Shown here: positions 9,119 through 16,386 of the stretch, piece after piece | Numbering within the stretch: position 1 is the stretch's first letter | How the letters are laid out: each line of letters starts with the position of its first letter | NCBI RefSeq assembly: GCF_023195755.1 | Contig: NZ_CP096203.1 | Span: 3,658,001-3,722,000 of the forward strand | Reading direction: 5' to 3' | DNA length: 64,000 nucleotides | DNA from: Chryseobacterium nepalense | GTDB lineage: Bacteria; Bacteroidota; Bacteroidia; Flavobacteriales; Weeksellaceae | Made by a program: the position numbers and the translations under genes | Notes under the pieces: generated by a model | Told to the model about the DNA's origin: nothing | The model's input: only the letters and a program-made list of their open reading frames with translations | Database searches by the model: none

Positions 9119-9307
9119 ATGGAAAAAAATGAAACCGTAATCACGGAATGCTTCAAATGCGGAACGCAATACAAAAACCATTTCAATGCATCACCCTGCT
9201 GCAAATCGCTTGTAATAAAAGTTGACGAAAGCGGAAACCGAACAACCATTACCTTTCTCAGTACATTTTCAATGCCCTGTTCTCATTCCGAAAAAAAGGA
9301 AATATGA
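9119..9307 (+). CDS. Small cysteine-rich (zinc-ribbon-like) protein
   Basis: A 62-residue protein with CFKCG near residue 11 and a CC pair near residue 27, followed by a beta-strand LVIKVDESGNRTTITF type region (about 30-47) and a late Cys-Ser-His. The spacing would allow one zinc site. The family is not recognised. It lies 36 bases after the 8822 gene and is followed by a strong terminator, so the two form one transcription unit. Confidence 0.55.
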   Translation: MEKNETVITECFKCGTQYKNHFNASPCCKSLVIKVDESGNRTTITFLSTFSMPCSHSEKKEI

Positions 9308-9327
9308 TGACAGCCGAAGAAGCTGAG

Positions 9328-9362
9328 AATCCCGCATGTTCAAACGATCTGCGGGATTTTTA
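9328..9362 (+). terminator. Rho-independent terminator
   Basis: The 9-bp stem AATCCCGCA/TGCGGGATT (arms 9328-9336 and 9350-9358) with a 13-base loop is followed by TTTT. It closes the 8822-9307 unit. Confidence 0.85.
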
Positions 9363-9468
9363 ATCTTTCCGGAAATCTGATATAAGAATAGCCGTCCAAA
9401 CGTGACTTTAAAAAAATATTAAAATGTTAATTTAAAGTAATTCTAAACGAAACATTTTATAAATTTGA

Positions 9469-9867
9469 ATGGTGAAAAAGTTGATTTCCATATTGTTCCT
9501 CTCGTTATATTTGGTTTCTACAACCGAATTGTATCAGCTTTTGAAAATCCCGAATCTCATAGAGCATTACTGTGAGCATAAAAAGCTCAATCCGGAAATG
9601 CCGCTCATCGCTTTCCTTAAAACCCATTACAACCATCCTGTTAATGACGGAGATGACGGAAAAGATCAGAAACTTCCCTTTATCATCCATTCCGCACCCT
9701 TGGCTTTGGTTTTTACCGTAATGAATCCGGGATTTAGCTTTGAATCCAAAAATTCACATGTACAACAGATAACATCCAATAAAATCTCGTCAAAGGATGA
9801 GGACTTTCGTTTTAAAGGATTTGCAGGCTCCATCTGGGAACCTCCGCGCTTTTCCCTGGTAATTTAA
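9469..9867 (+). CDS. Secreted small protein upstream of the thioredoxin/ApbE genes, function unknown
   Basis: The 132-residue protein starts with a basic, hydrophobic signal-like segment (MVKKLISILFLSLYLVSTTEL). A His/Lys-rich stretch (YCEHKKLNPEMPL, HYNHP) and an acidic NDGDDGKD turn follow. The end, WEPPRF, is an aromatic-proline motif. No family is recognised. It lies 64 bases upstream of the thioredoxin gene in the same direction, so it is probably the first gene of the ApbE/DUF4266/DUF3570 unit, and the His/Cys content would fit a metal or redox role (inference). Confidence 0.6.
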   Translation: MVKKLISILFLSLYLVSTTELYQLLKIPNLIEHYCEHKKLNPEMPLIAFLKTHYNHPVNDGDDGKDQKLPFIIHSAPLALVFTVMNPGFSFESKNSHVQQITSNKISSKDEDFRFKGFAGSIWEPPRFSLVI

Positions 9868-9931
9868 AATTGATTTAAAACAAATCAAATTATTATATCG
9901 TTAAATTATAAATCATTATAAAATATACATA

Positions 9932-10375
9932 ATGAAAACACTATTGTCAGCCATTGTAATGGTTGTATTCTCCATTGGTTTTCACGCACAGACCAGGCTG
10001 GAAACCGCAAAAAAAACGGCAGCAGAAAATAAAGAACTTATTTTACTTAACTTTTCGGGCTCAGACTGGTGCATTCCATGTATCAAACTGCATAAAAATA
10101 TCATTGAAACCGAAGACTTTAAAAAGCTGCAAGCGGATAACGTTATTCTTTACATTAATGCAGACTTTCCGAGAAACAAAAAAAATCAGCTTTCTGCGGA
10201 CCTGAAGAAGGAAAATGCAGCACTTGCCGATCAATATAATCCAAAAGGGCTTTTTCCGTATACGCTGCTATTGAACCAGGAAGGAAAGGTACTGAAAACC
10301 TGGGAAGGACTTCCTTCTGAAAATGCTTTGGCTTTCAGTAACGAAATCCGCTCAGTCAAAGAAAACCAAAAATAA
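9932..10375 (+). CDS. Secreted thioredoxin-like protein
   Basis: The 147-residue protein has a signal peptide (cleavage likely after HAQ, about residue 20) and a thioredoxin fold with redox motif CIPC at residues 47-50 in FSGSDWCIPCIKL. The cis-proline region GLFPYTLLLNQEGKVL (about 108-123) is present. It should act in the periplasm as a thiol-disulfide enzyme. It is 9 bases upstream of apbE, and the gene order thioredoxin-ApbE-DUF4266-DUF3570 is a recurring one in Bacteroidota and some Proteobacteria. Confidence 0.9.
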   Translation: MKTLLSAIVMVVFSIGFHAQTRLETAKKTAAENKELILLNFSGSDWCIPCIKLHKNIIETEDFKKLQADNVILYINADFPRNKKNQLSADLKKENAALADQYNPKGLFPYTLLLNQEGKVLKTWEGLPSENALAFSNEIRSVKENQK

Positions 10376-10384
10376 TTAACGCGT

Positions 10385-11311
10385 ATGCTAAGAGAATTCA
10401 AAAGACCTCAGAAACTCATGGGGAACGCTTTTGAAATTACCGTTGTGGGAAATGATGATAAAAAAGCACAGGAGCATATTGATGCAGCCATTGAAGAAAT
10501 ACGCAGGATCGAAAAACTTCTCACCACTTTCAGTGAAGAAAGCCAGACCAACCTTATCAACAAAAATGCAGGAATACAACCTGTACAGGTTGACCTGGAA
10601 ATTTTTGATCTGATTGAAAGAAGTATGCGTATCAGTGCCATTACAGACGGATATTTTGATATTTCTTATGGCGGAATTGATAAAAGCTTCTGGAATTTTG
10701 ACCGTACAATGAATGCACTTCCAGATCCTGAACTTATTAAAGATCATCTGAAGCTCGTGAATTACCGGAATATTATTCTTGATCGAAGTAACCAGACGGT
10801 CTTTCTAAAAGAAAAAGGAATGCGCATCGGTTTCGGGGGAATCGGGAAAGGATATGCTGCCGAAATGGCAAAGAGGCTTTTACAAAAAAGAGGGGCAACC
10901 TCAGGAATCGTCAATGCTTCCGGGGATCTTACTGCATGGGGAAATCAGGCAGACGGAAAACCCTGGACGATAGGAATTGCAGATCCAGACAATGCCGGAC
11001 AGCCGTTTTCCTACATGAATATTACCGATATGGCCATTGCAACGTCCGGGAATTACGAAAAATTCGTTATCATCAACGGAAAAAGATACTCGCATACGAT
11101 CAATCCCAAAACAGGGATGCCTGTTTCAGGAGTAAAAAGTGTAACCGTTTTTTGTCCTAATGCAGAAATTGCAGATGCCATGGCGACGCCTGTAAGCATT
11201 ATGGGAATCACTGCGGCAATCAATATGGTTAATCAGATTAATCATCTGGAATGTATTATTATTGATGACCAGGACAAAATATATTCATCACAAAACATTA
11301 ATTTAAAATGA
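10385..11311 (+). CDS. apbE: FAD:protein FMN transferase (ApbE)
   Basis: ApbE transfers FMN from FAD to a Thr/Ser of target proteins in the periplasm, using Mg2+. The 308-residue protein has the family hallmarks: FDISYGGIDKSFW-type segment (about 97-105), GFGGIGKGYAAE (about 147-158), NASGDL near 178 and SHTINPKTGMPVSG near 240, followed by a DAMATPVSIMG segment. There is no obvious signal peptide, which is odd for ApbE; export by another route or a cytosolic role is possible. Its target in this operon is unclear; the DUF4266 lipoprotein has an SGAN sequence that resembles the SGAT acceptor motif but lacks the Thr. Confidence 0.9.
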   Translation: MLREFKRPQKLMGNAFEITVVGNDDKKAQEHIDAAIEEIRRIEKLLTTFSEESQTNLINKNAGIQPVQVDLEIFDLIERSMRISAITDGYFDISYGGIDKSFWNFDRTMNALPDPELIKDHLKLVNYRNIILDRSNQTVFLKEKGMRIGFGGIGKGYAAEMAKRLLQKRGATSGIVNASGDLTAWGNQADGKPWTIGIADPDNAGQPFSYMNITDMAIATSGNYEKFVIINGKRYSHTINPKTGMPVSGVKSVTVFCPNAEIADAMATPVSIMGITAAINMVNQINHLECIIIDDQDKIYSSQNINLK

Positions 11312-11392
11312 AACCATTATCATTCTGAACAGAGGTGTGAAACAAAATTCTCTTCTAATTCAGAATGACTTTCTAAAAACAATTCAGAACAA

Positions 11393-11620
11393 ATGAAAAA
11401 TTTCATAAAAATAATAGCGGCAATTTGCCTATTGATCACCGTGGCCTCAGTGCAATCCTGTACTACCGTCAAGGAGTACGAAAAAAATAAGCTCAATGAT
11501 TCTGAAATGATTCTCGGAAACAGGCCGATCGAAAAGACCGAGCTTAGCTTTCAGTCTTACAGAGAAGGCTCTTCCGGAGCCAATGCAGGGAAAGTTGGCG
11601 GCGGCTGCGGGTGTAATTAA
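11393..11620 (+). CDS. DUF4266 small lipoprotein
   Basis: The 75-residue protein has a lipoprotein signal with lipobox VQSC (Cys at about residue 24), then TTVKEYEKNKLNDSEM, the DUF4266 signature. The mature form ends in a glycine/cysteine-rich tail GGGCGCN after SYREGSSGANAGK. Two tail cysteines could bind metal or form a redox pair. It lies between apbE and the DUF3570 barrel, an arrangement that recurs in this family. Function unknown; an envelope redox or metal role is inference. Confidence 0.88.
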   Translation: MKNFIKIIAAICLLITVASVQSCTTVKEYEKNKLNDSEMILGNRPIEKTELSFQSYREGSSGANAGKVGGGCGCN

Positions 11621-11652
11621 AAAGAGTACATATAAAATTAAAGTGATCTAAA

Positions 11653-12822
11653 ATGAAAAAATTAATCATAAGTGTTATTGCTCTTTTCGGAATTTTTAAT
11701 GCAAAAGCACAGGAAAATACAAATAATGAACAGCCAAAAAAGCTGACGTTTGATGAAGCAAATTTAGTTTCAAGCTACTATAAACAGGACGGAAATAATT
11801 CTGCCGTTACAGGAGGAATTGGCACTGAAAAGTTAACCGATATTTCCAATACCATAGATGTAACAATGGTAAAATACGATAAGAAAGACCGAAAAAATAA
11901 ATTCGGTTTTAGTGTGGGGATTGATCATTATACTTCCGCATCTTCGGATATGATTGATCTTAAGGCCAACTCGTCGGCATCCCATGCAGACAACAGAATT
12001 TATCCTGCTTTAAGCTGGAGCCGTGAAAATGAATCCAAAGGAACAACCTTAATGGCGGGAGTTTCCACATCTTTTGAGTTTGATTATCAGTCTTACGGTG
12101 CAAACATCGGCTTTTCGCAGAAAACGGCAAACCGGATGGGAGAATTTACGGCAAAATTCCAGGCCTTTCTAGATCAGGTTAAGCTTATTGCACCTATCGA
12201 ATTAAGAACCAGTGAAGGCTACGGTACGAGCGGAAGAAATACCTATGCTTTATCTCTGGCCTATTCCCAAATTATCAATCAGAATTTCCAGATCGAGGTT
12301 TTGGGAGATGCTGTTCAGCAAACAGGATATTTAAGCCTGCCGTTTCACAGGGTATATTTTAATGATAATTCTGTACATCAGGAAGCTTTACCGGATAAAA
12401 GGTTTAAAATTCCAATAGGATTGAGAGCCAACTATTTTCTGGGAGATAAGGTGATTCTGAGGGCCTATTACCGGTATTATACTGATGACTGGGGACTGAA
12501 ATCCAATACCTTCAGCCTGGAAACGCCGGTGAAAATTTCACCATTTATTTCGGTAAGTCCTTTCTACAGGTATTATTCGCAGACGGCAACAAAATATTTC
12601 GCGCCCTATCAGCAGCATACGGCTTTTGATGATTTTTATACCAGTAATTATGATTTGTCAAAATTCGACAGCCACTTTTACGGGGCCGGAATCCGAATCA
12701 GTCCGAAGAATGGGTTATTTGGAGTGGAACGCCTGAATATGCTGGAAATAAGATATGGACATTATACAAAATCTGTAGGGATGAAATCTGATATTATTTC
12801 CTTAAATTTAAGGTTCAGATAA
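11653..12822 (+). CDS. DUF3570 outer-membrane beta-barrel-like protein
   Basis: The 389-residue protein has a signal peptide (ends at about KAQ, residue 20) and then alternating short amphipathic strands with many aromatic girdle residues (FGFSVGIDHYTSAS, YPALSWSR, ILRAYYRYYTDDWG). It ends in SLNLRFR, a typical terminal strand with a C-terminal aromatic-x pattern. It matches DUF3570, which is regularly encoded after DUF4266 and ApbE. It probably sits in the outer membrane next to the DUF4266 lipoprotein. Transport substrate unknown. Confidence 0.88.
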   Translation: MKKLIISVIALFGIFNAKAQENTNNEQPKKLTFDEANLVSSYYKQDGNNSAVTGGIGTEKLTDISNTIDVTMVKYDKKDRKNKFGFSVGIDHYTSASSDMIDLKANSSASHADNRIYPALSWSRENESKGTTLMAGVSTSFEFDYQSYGANIGFSQKTANRMGEFTAKFQAFLDQVKLIAPIELRTSEGYGTSGRNTYALSLAYSQIINQNFQIEVLGDAVQQTGYLSLPFHRVYFNDNSVHQEALPDKRFKIPIGLRANYFLGDKVILRAYYRYYTDDWGLKSNTFSLETPVKISPFISVSPFYRYYSQTATKYFAPYQQHTAFDDFYTSNYDLSKFDSHFYGAGIRISPKNGLFGVERLNMLEIRYGHYTKSVGMKSDIISLNLRFR

Positions 12823-12828
12823 TAACCT

Positions 12829-13596
12829 ATGAAACCATTTATCACAATTTTCACTGCTTTGATCTTTTCTTTTTCTGTGAATGGACAGGTCAAAGCAGAT
12901 TCTTCCATGTCCGTTGAGTATTTTGAATATCAGGACAAAGTTTATCAACCCAATTATAAAAAGCTAATCGTTCCGGCTGTTTTTATCGGATACGGAACGA
13001 TTAGCCTTACTTCGGATGCATTGAAAAACCTCAACCGGTCTACGAAATATGAAATCGGAGAACATCAGCCGAAACACATTAAACTGGATAATTACACCCA
13101 GTATCTTCCTGCAGTAATGGTATATGGATATAATCTTGCAGGAATTAAAGGAAAACATAATTTCAAAGAACGGACAATTATTTACGGAACTTCACAGGTT
13201 ATCTCGGCTGCATTTGTTCTTCCTCTGAAGCATTTGGTAAAAGAAGAACGGCCGGATGGATCCAACCACCTTTCTTTTCCTTCCGGGCATACAACAACTG
13301 CTTTTTCATCAGCTCATTTTCTTTTCAGGGAATATAAAGATGAAAATTTCTGGTTGTCTCTTTCGGGGTATCCTATTGCTATTTTTACAGGTGTTTACAG
13401 AACGCTTAATGACAAACACTGGGTAGGAGATGTGGTAGCCGGTGCAGGATTTGGGATTTTAAGTACAGAGTTGGCTTACTGGCTGTTTCCGAGAATTAAT
13501 ACACTATTTAATAAAAAAGATTCTAAAAGTTTTACCATGATTTATCCGGTTGCGGATGGTAAAAATTTTGGGGCAGGAATGGTTTTAAACTTTTAA
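12829..13596 (+). CDS. PAP2-family phosphatase, membrane associated
   Basis: The three PAP2 motifs are visible: KEERPDGSN (about 141-149), FPSGHTTTAF (about 153-162) and RTLNDKHWVGD (about 197-207). A signal peptide precedes them (cleavage after NGQ, about 20). The family removes phosphate from lipid phosphates such as undecaprenyl diphosphate, phosphatidic acid or lipid A. The C-terminal end (KNFGAGMVLNF) resembles an outer-membrane strand, as in PAP2 proteins of Bacteroidota with a barrel-like tail. It starts 6 bases after the DUF3570 gene. Confidence 0.9.
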   Translation: MKPFITIFTALIFSFSVNGQVKADSSMSVEYFEYQDKVYQPNYKKLIVPAVFIGYGTISLTSDALKNLNRSTKYEIGEHQPKHIKLDNYTQYLPAVMVYGYNLAGIKGKHNFKERTIIYGTSQVISAAFVLPLKHLVKEERPDGSNHLSFPSGHTTTAFSSAHFLFREYKDENFWLSLSGYPIAIFTGVYRTLNDKHWVGDVVAGAGFGILSTELAYWLFPRINTLFNKKDSKSFTMIYPVADGKNFGAGMVLNF

Positions 13597-13598
13597 TT

Positions 13599-14294
13599 AT
13601 GCATCATCTTTTAGAAAAACATTATGTAAACAGGGTAGGGTGGCTTCGTGCAGCGGTGTTGGGAGCCAATGACGGATTGCTTTCCACTACGAGTATTGTT
13701 ATTGGGGTTGCTGCAGCATCACCTGAGAAAAATACCATTATTCTTGCCGCCCTCGCAGGAATGATTGCCGGTGCCATGTCCATGGCTGCCGGAGAATATG
13801 TTTCCGTAAGCTCTCAGGAAGATACCGAAAAAGCAGATCTTTTGCGTGAAAAACGCGAGCTTGAAGAAATGCCGGAAATAGAACTGCAGGAACTTGCCAA
13901 AATCTATGAAAAACGGGGAGTAAGTAAAGAAACAGCTTTACGTGTGGCTACCGAACTTACGGAGCATGACGCATTGGCAGCCCACGCACATGATGAGCTG
14001 GGCATCAATGAGATTACCCAGGCAAAGCCTTTACAGGCGGCTATTGCTTCGTTTGGTTCCTTTGCTCTTGGAGCACTGCTTCCTTTTATTGTTTCTCTTA
14101 CAGCACCTATTAAAGAAATGGTGTACTTTCAATATGGATTTTCAATTGTTTTTCTGATGATTCTCGGAGCCATTTCCGCGAAAACCGGCGGTTCAAAAAT
14201 TGGCATCGCTGTCATGAGGATATGTTTCTGGGGTACTGTTGCAATGGGAATTACAGCACTGATAGGCCATATTTTCGGGGTGAATGTTTCATGA
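13599..14294 (+). CDS. VIT1/CCC1-family Fe2+/Mn2+ transporter
   Basis: The 231-residue protein has the family opening GWLRAAVLGANDGLLSTTSIVIGVAAA, here covering about residues 14-40, then a membrane segment AGMIAGAMSMAAGEYVSVSSQEDTE with the conserved metal-site Glu. A cytoplasmic Glu/His-rich linker (about 85-135; LTEHDALAAHAHDELG) may bind metal. Three further membrane helices follow. Homologues export or store Fe2+ or Mn2+. It starts 2 bases after the PAP2 gene and ends the run before a strong terminator at 14364. Confidence 0.92.
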   Translation: MHHLLEKHYVNRVGWLRAAVLGANDGLLSTTSIVIGVAAASPEKNTIILAALAGMIAGAMSMAAGEYVSVSSQEDTEKADLLREKRELEEMPEIELQELAKIYEKRGVSKETALRVATELTEHDALAAHAHDELGINEITQAKPLQAAIASFGSFALGALLPFIVSLTAPIKEMVYFQYGFSIVFLMILGAISAKTGGSKIGIAVMRICFWGTVAMGITALIGHIFGVNVS

Positions 14295-14363
14295 ACTCAA
14301 ATAATGAGGAGCTGAATATGAACTGCACCTAAAGTTGAAAAAATATTAAAATAGTTGTATATG

Positions 14364-14393
14364 AAAAGTCCGTTACTGCAACGGACTTTTTCC
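14364..14393 (+). terminator. Rho-independent terminator
   Basis: A perfect 11-bp stem AAAAGTCCGTT/AACGGACTTTT (arms 14364-14374 and 14380-14390) with a 5-base loop and a T run. It ends the 9469-14294 unit. Confidence 0.93.
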
Positions 14394-14484
14394 TTTTTAA
14401 GTTAAATATTATTCTGCCGTTACTATAATTCTACACTTTCAGGTAGCGGAGTTTCAGTTCCTGTTCTTTACATTTGTCTAAATC

Positions 14485-15243
14485 ATGATCGTCATGGAAG
14501 AAAGATACACCAGAAACAGATTATATATCACTGAAGAAGAACAGCGGTATATAAAAAATTTCCCGATTTTATTAGGGGGAGCCGGAATTGGTAGTATCAT
14601 TGCAGAATGTCTCCTGAGATTCGGATTTGAAAACCTTACCATTATCGACGGCGACGTTGTTGAATTGTCTAATCTAAACCGCCAGAATTACACCGAAAAA
14701 GATATTTCCGTACCGAAGGTGAATGCTCTGAAGGAAAGACTGCTGTCTATCAACAGCAATGCAGCGATTAAAGTCCACCATTGTTTCCTGACGCCTGAAA
14801 ATGTTCAGGAATTCATTCCGGGACACAAGATTGCCGTTAATGCTTTGGATTTTACTTCAGACGTTCCTCTTATTTTTGATGAAGCCTGCCAAAAGCAGGG
14901 CATTCCGGTATTGCATCCTTATAATCTGGGATGGGGTACTCTTGTTTTTGTGATTTCCGGATTACCGGGATTACGTTATTTATCAAAAGAAGATGAAAGA
15001 TTTAATGAGCTGAATGTTGTAGAATATGCAACCGGCTATTTAGCTTTCTGGGGAAATCGCCAGGTATGGATTGATGATATTATAAAAAAATACAAAGAAG
15101 AAAACGGAAGTTTTCCCCCGCCTCAGCTTGCTGTTGCTTCTTGGCTGGCCGGTGCCGTGAGTACGCATATTGCTTTTGAGATTGCAATCGGAAAGAATGT
15201 AAAGACTTTTCCGGAATTTTATCTCACAACAATACAGAATTAA
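14485..15243 (+). CDS. Orphan ThiF/E1-like adenylyltransferase
   Basis: The 252-residue protein shows the E1/ThiF/MoeB fold: LLGGAGIGSIIAE nucleotide loop (about 29-41), IIDGDVVELSNLNRQNY (about 53-69) with the conserved Asp and Arg, the VPKVNALKERL helix, and the NALDF Asp. The zinc-binding CxxC pairs of MoeB/ThiF are not present. No ubiquitin-like protein (C-terminal GG) or rhodanese is encoded beside it. The substrate could be a small protein or a peptide C-terminus. It converges with the HExxH gene of the RiPP export operon, but shares only a terminator with it. Alternative start ATG at 14494. Confidence 0.85.
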   Translation: MIVMEERYTRNRLYITEEEQRYIKNFPILLGGAGIGSIIAECLLRFGFENLTIIDGDVVELSNLNRQNYTEKDISVPKVNALKERLLSINSNAAIKVHHCFLTPENVQEFIPGHKIAVNALDFTSDVPLIFDEACQKQGIPVLHPYNLGWGTLVFVISGLPGLRYLSKEDERFNELNVVEYATGYLAFWGNRQVWIDDIIKKYKEENGSFPPPQLAVASWLAGAVSTHIAFEIAIGKNVKTFPEFYLTTIQN

Positions 15244-15271
15244 TTATACACTAATAACCATTTTATATATC

Positions 15272-15307
15272 TTCGGCGCGCTGAGAATCAGCGCGCCGAA
15301 ATTTTTT
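15272..15307 (+). terminator. Strong terminator whose stem contains the opposing gene's stop codon
   Basis: A perfect 12-bp GC-rich stem TTCGGCGCGCTG/CAGCGCGCCGAA (arms 15272-15283 and 15289-15300, loop AGAAT) is followed by ATTTTTT on the plus strand. It ends the ThiF-like gene. The minus-strand gene 15288-16385 ends inside the hairpin: its last codons (Ala-Arg-stop) form one arm. A T run is lacking on the minus strand. Confidence 0.92.
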
Positions 15308-16385
15308 GATAGCTGTCAAGTACCAACCCGGCTCCAGCTGGTGATGAAATTTGCAGAAGATCTGTTTTGCAGAGCGCTTCAATCCTTGATCTTTTGTCTT
15401 CATCAGTTTTCATTTCTTTAAGCTGACTACTGAAAACTGAAATATTTTCAATAGCATTTCTGATGATTTTTGTTACCTGTGCAAATTCAGGTTCAGAAAG
15501 ATTCATTCCGGCAAGATAATTTTCGAGCCGTGCGCCGGATCTGTATTTCGGATATTCTTCCAGCCCCATAAAAGTGAGCATCCAATTTTTCTGATAAGTT
15601 CCTGAAGCGGCAACAATTCCTATATAATCTGCAATCAGCTCATCATGAAGATTATTGGAAGCAGAACCGAACTTTTTTAATGTGTATAAATGAACGCATT
15701 CATGCTCTAACCGTATTTTTAATGAGATCTCCTTCCATTTTTCACTGTTCAGGTCTAGTGTTGCTGCGTTTACATTGCTGTAAGGTTTCATGCTCAGCAG
15801 AATAATTTTGTCTTTATATAAATGCGTATTGGGTACAATATTTTTTAAAAATTCCTCATTCCAGGAAAGAGATGAATTGTTTTCACTCCATTTCTGTTTT
15901 AAATTATTGATCTTCTTCCAGTTATTTATTCCGCTGATCAGGCTTGCACCCATTGATTTCGGAATTTTCACGGGATTGTTTTTATGAATTAAACATTGGA
16001 TAAGCATTTCAAAATCAGTTTCGTCAGGAACTGTAAGCACTGGGATATGATAAGCCATACTTTGATGGAGTTTCAGCGTAATCTCACTTTCTTTTTGCAG
16101 CTGTAAGGCTTGATCTGAAATGATGAATGATCCTTTCAGAACAGCATCGCGGTACATCTGCTTTTTGTCTGTTCCTTCTTCAATAGGAAAATTCAGCTGG
16201 GGATAAAACGCACGAAGCACATGAAACGGAATATTGCCGGTAGAATGGTCAATATATTCTTCCCAAAATGTTTTATCTGATGAATTTTGAATTCCTGCAT
16301 TATCAGCGGTAAATTTATTTGAAAAATAATCTTGTAGCTGTTTTGGTAAAACCATATTTTCTTTCAGCTCTGTCTTGTTTTCCAT
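15288..16385 (-). CDS. HExxH metallopeptidase-like protein of the RiPP export operon
   Basis: The 365-residue soluble protein has LEHECVHLYTLKKFG near residue 227 and NLHDELIADYIGI about 15 residues later, a zincin-type HExxH plus downstream Glu/Asp arrangement. No signal peptide or membrane segment is seen. It starts one base after the stop of the NHLM ABC transporter gene (16387-19323), so it is almost certainly co-translated with the exporter. A role in leader or core processing, or in self-protection, is inference; I do not recognise a named family with certainty. Confidence 0.75.
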   Translation of the reverse strand: MENKTELKENMVLPKQLQDYFSNKFTADNAGIQNSSDKTFWEEYIDHSTGNIPFHVLRAFYPQLNFPIEEGTDKKQMYRDAVLKGSFIISDQALQLQKESEITLKLHQSMAYHIPVLTVPDETDFEMLIQCLIHKNNPVKIPKSMGASLISGINNWKKINNLKQKWSENNSSLSWNEEFLKNIVPNTHLYKDKIILLSMKPYSNVNAATLDLNSEKWKEISLKIRLEHECVHLYTLKKFGSASNNLHDELIADYIGIVAASGTYQKNWMLTFMGLEEYPKYRSGARLENYLAGMNLSEPEFAQVTKIIRNAIENISVFSSQLKEMKTDEDKRSRIEALCKTDLLQISSPAGAGLVLDSYQKISAR

Positions 16386-16386
16386 G

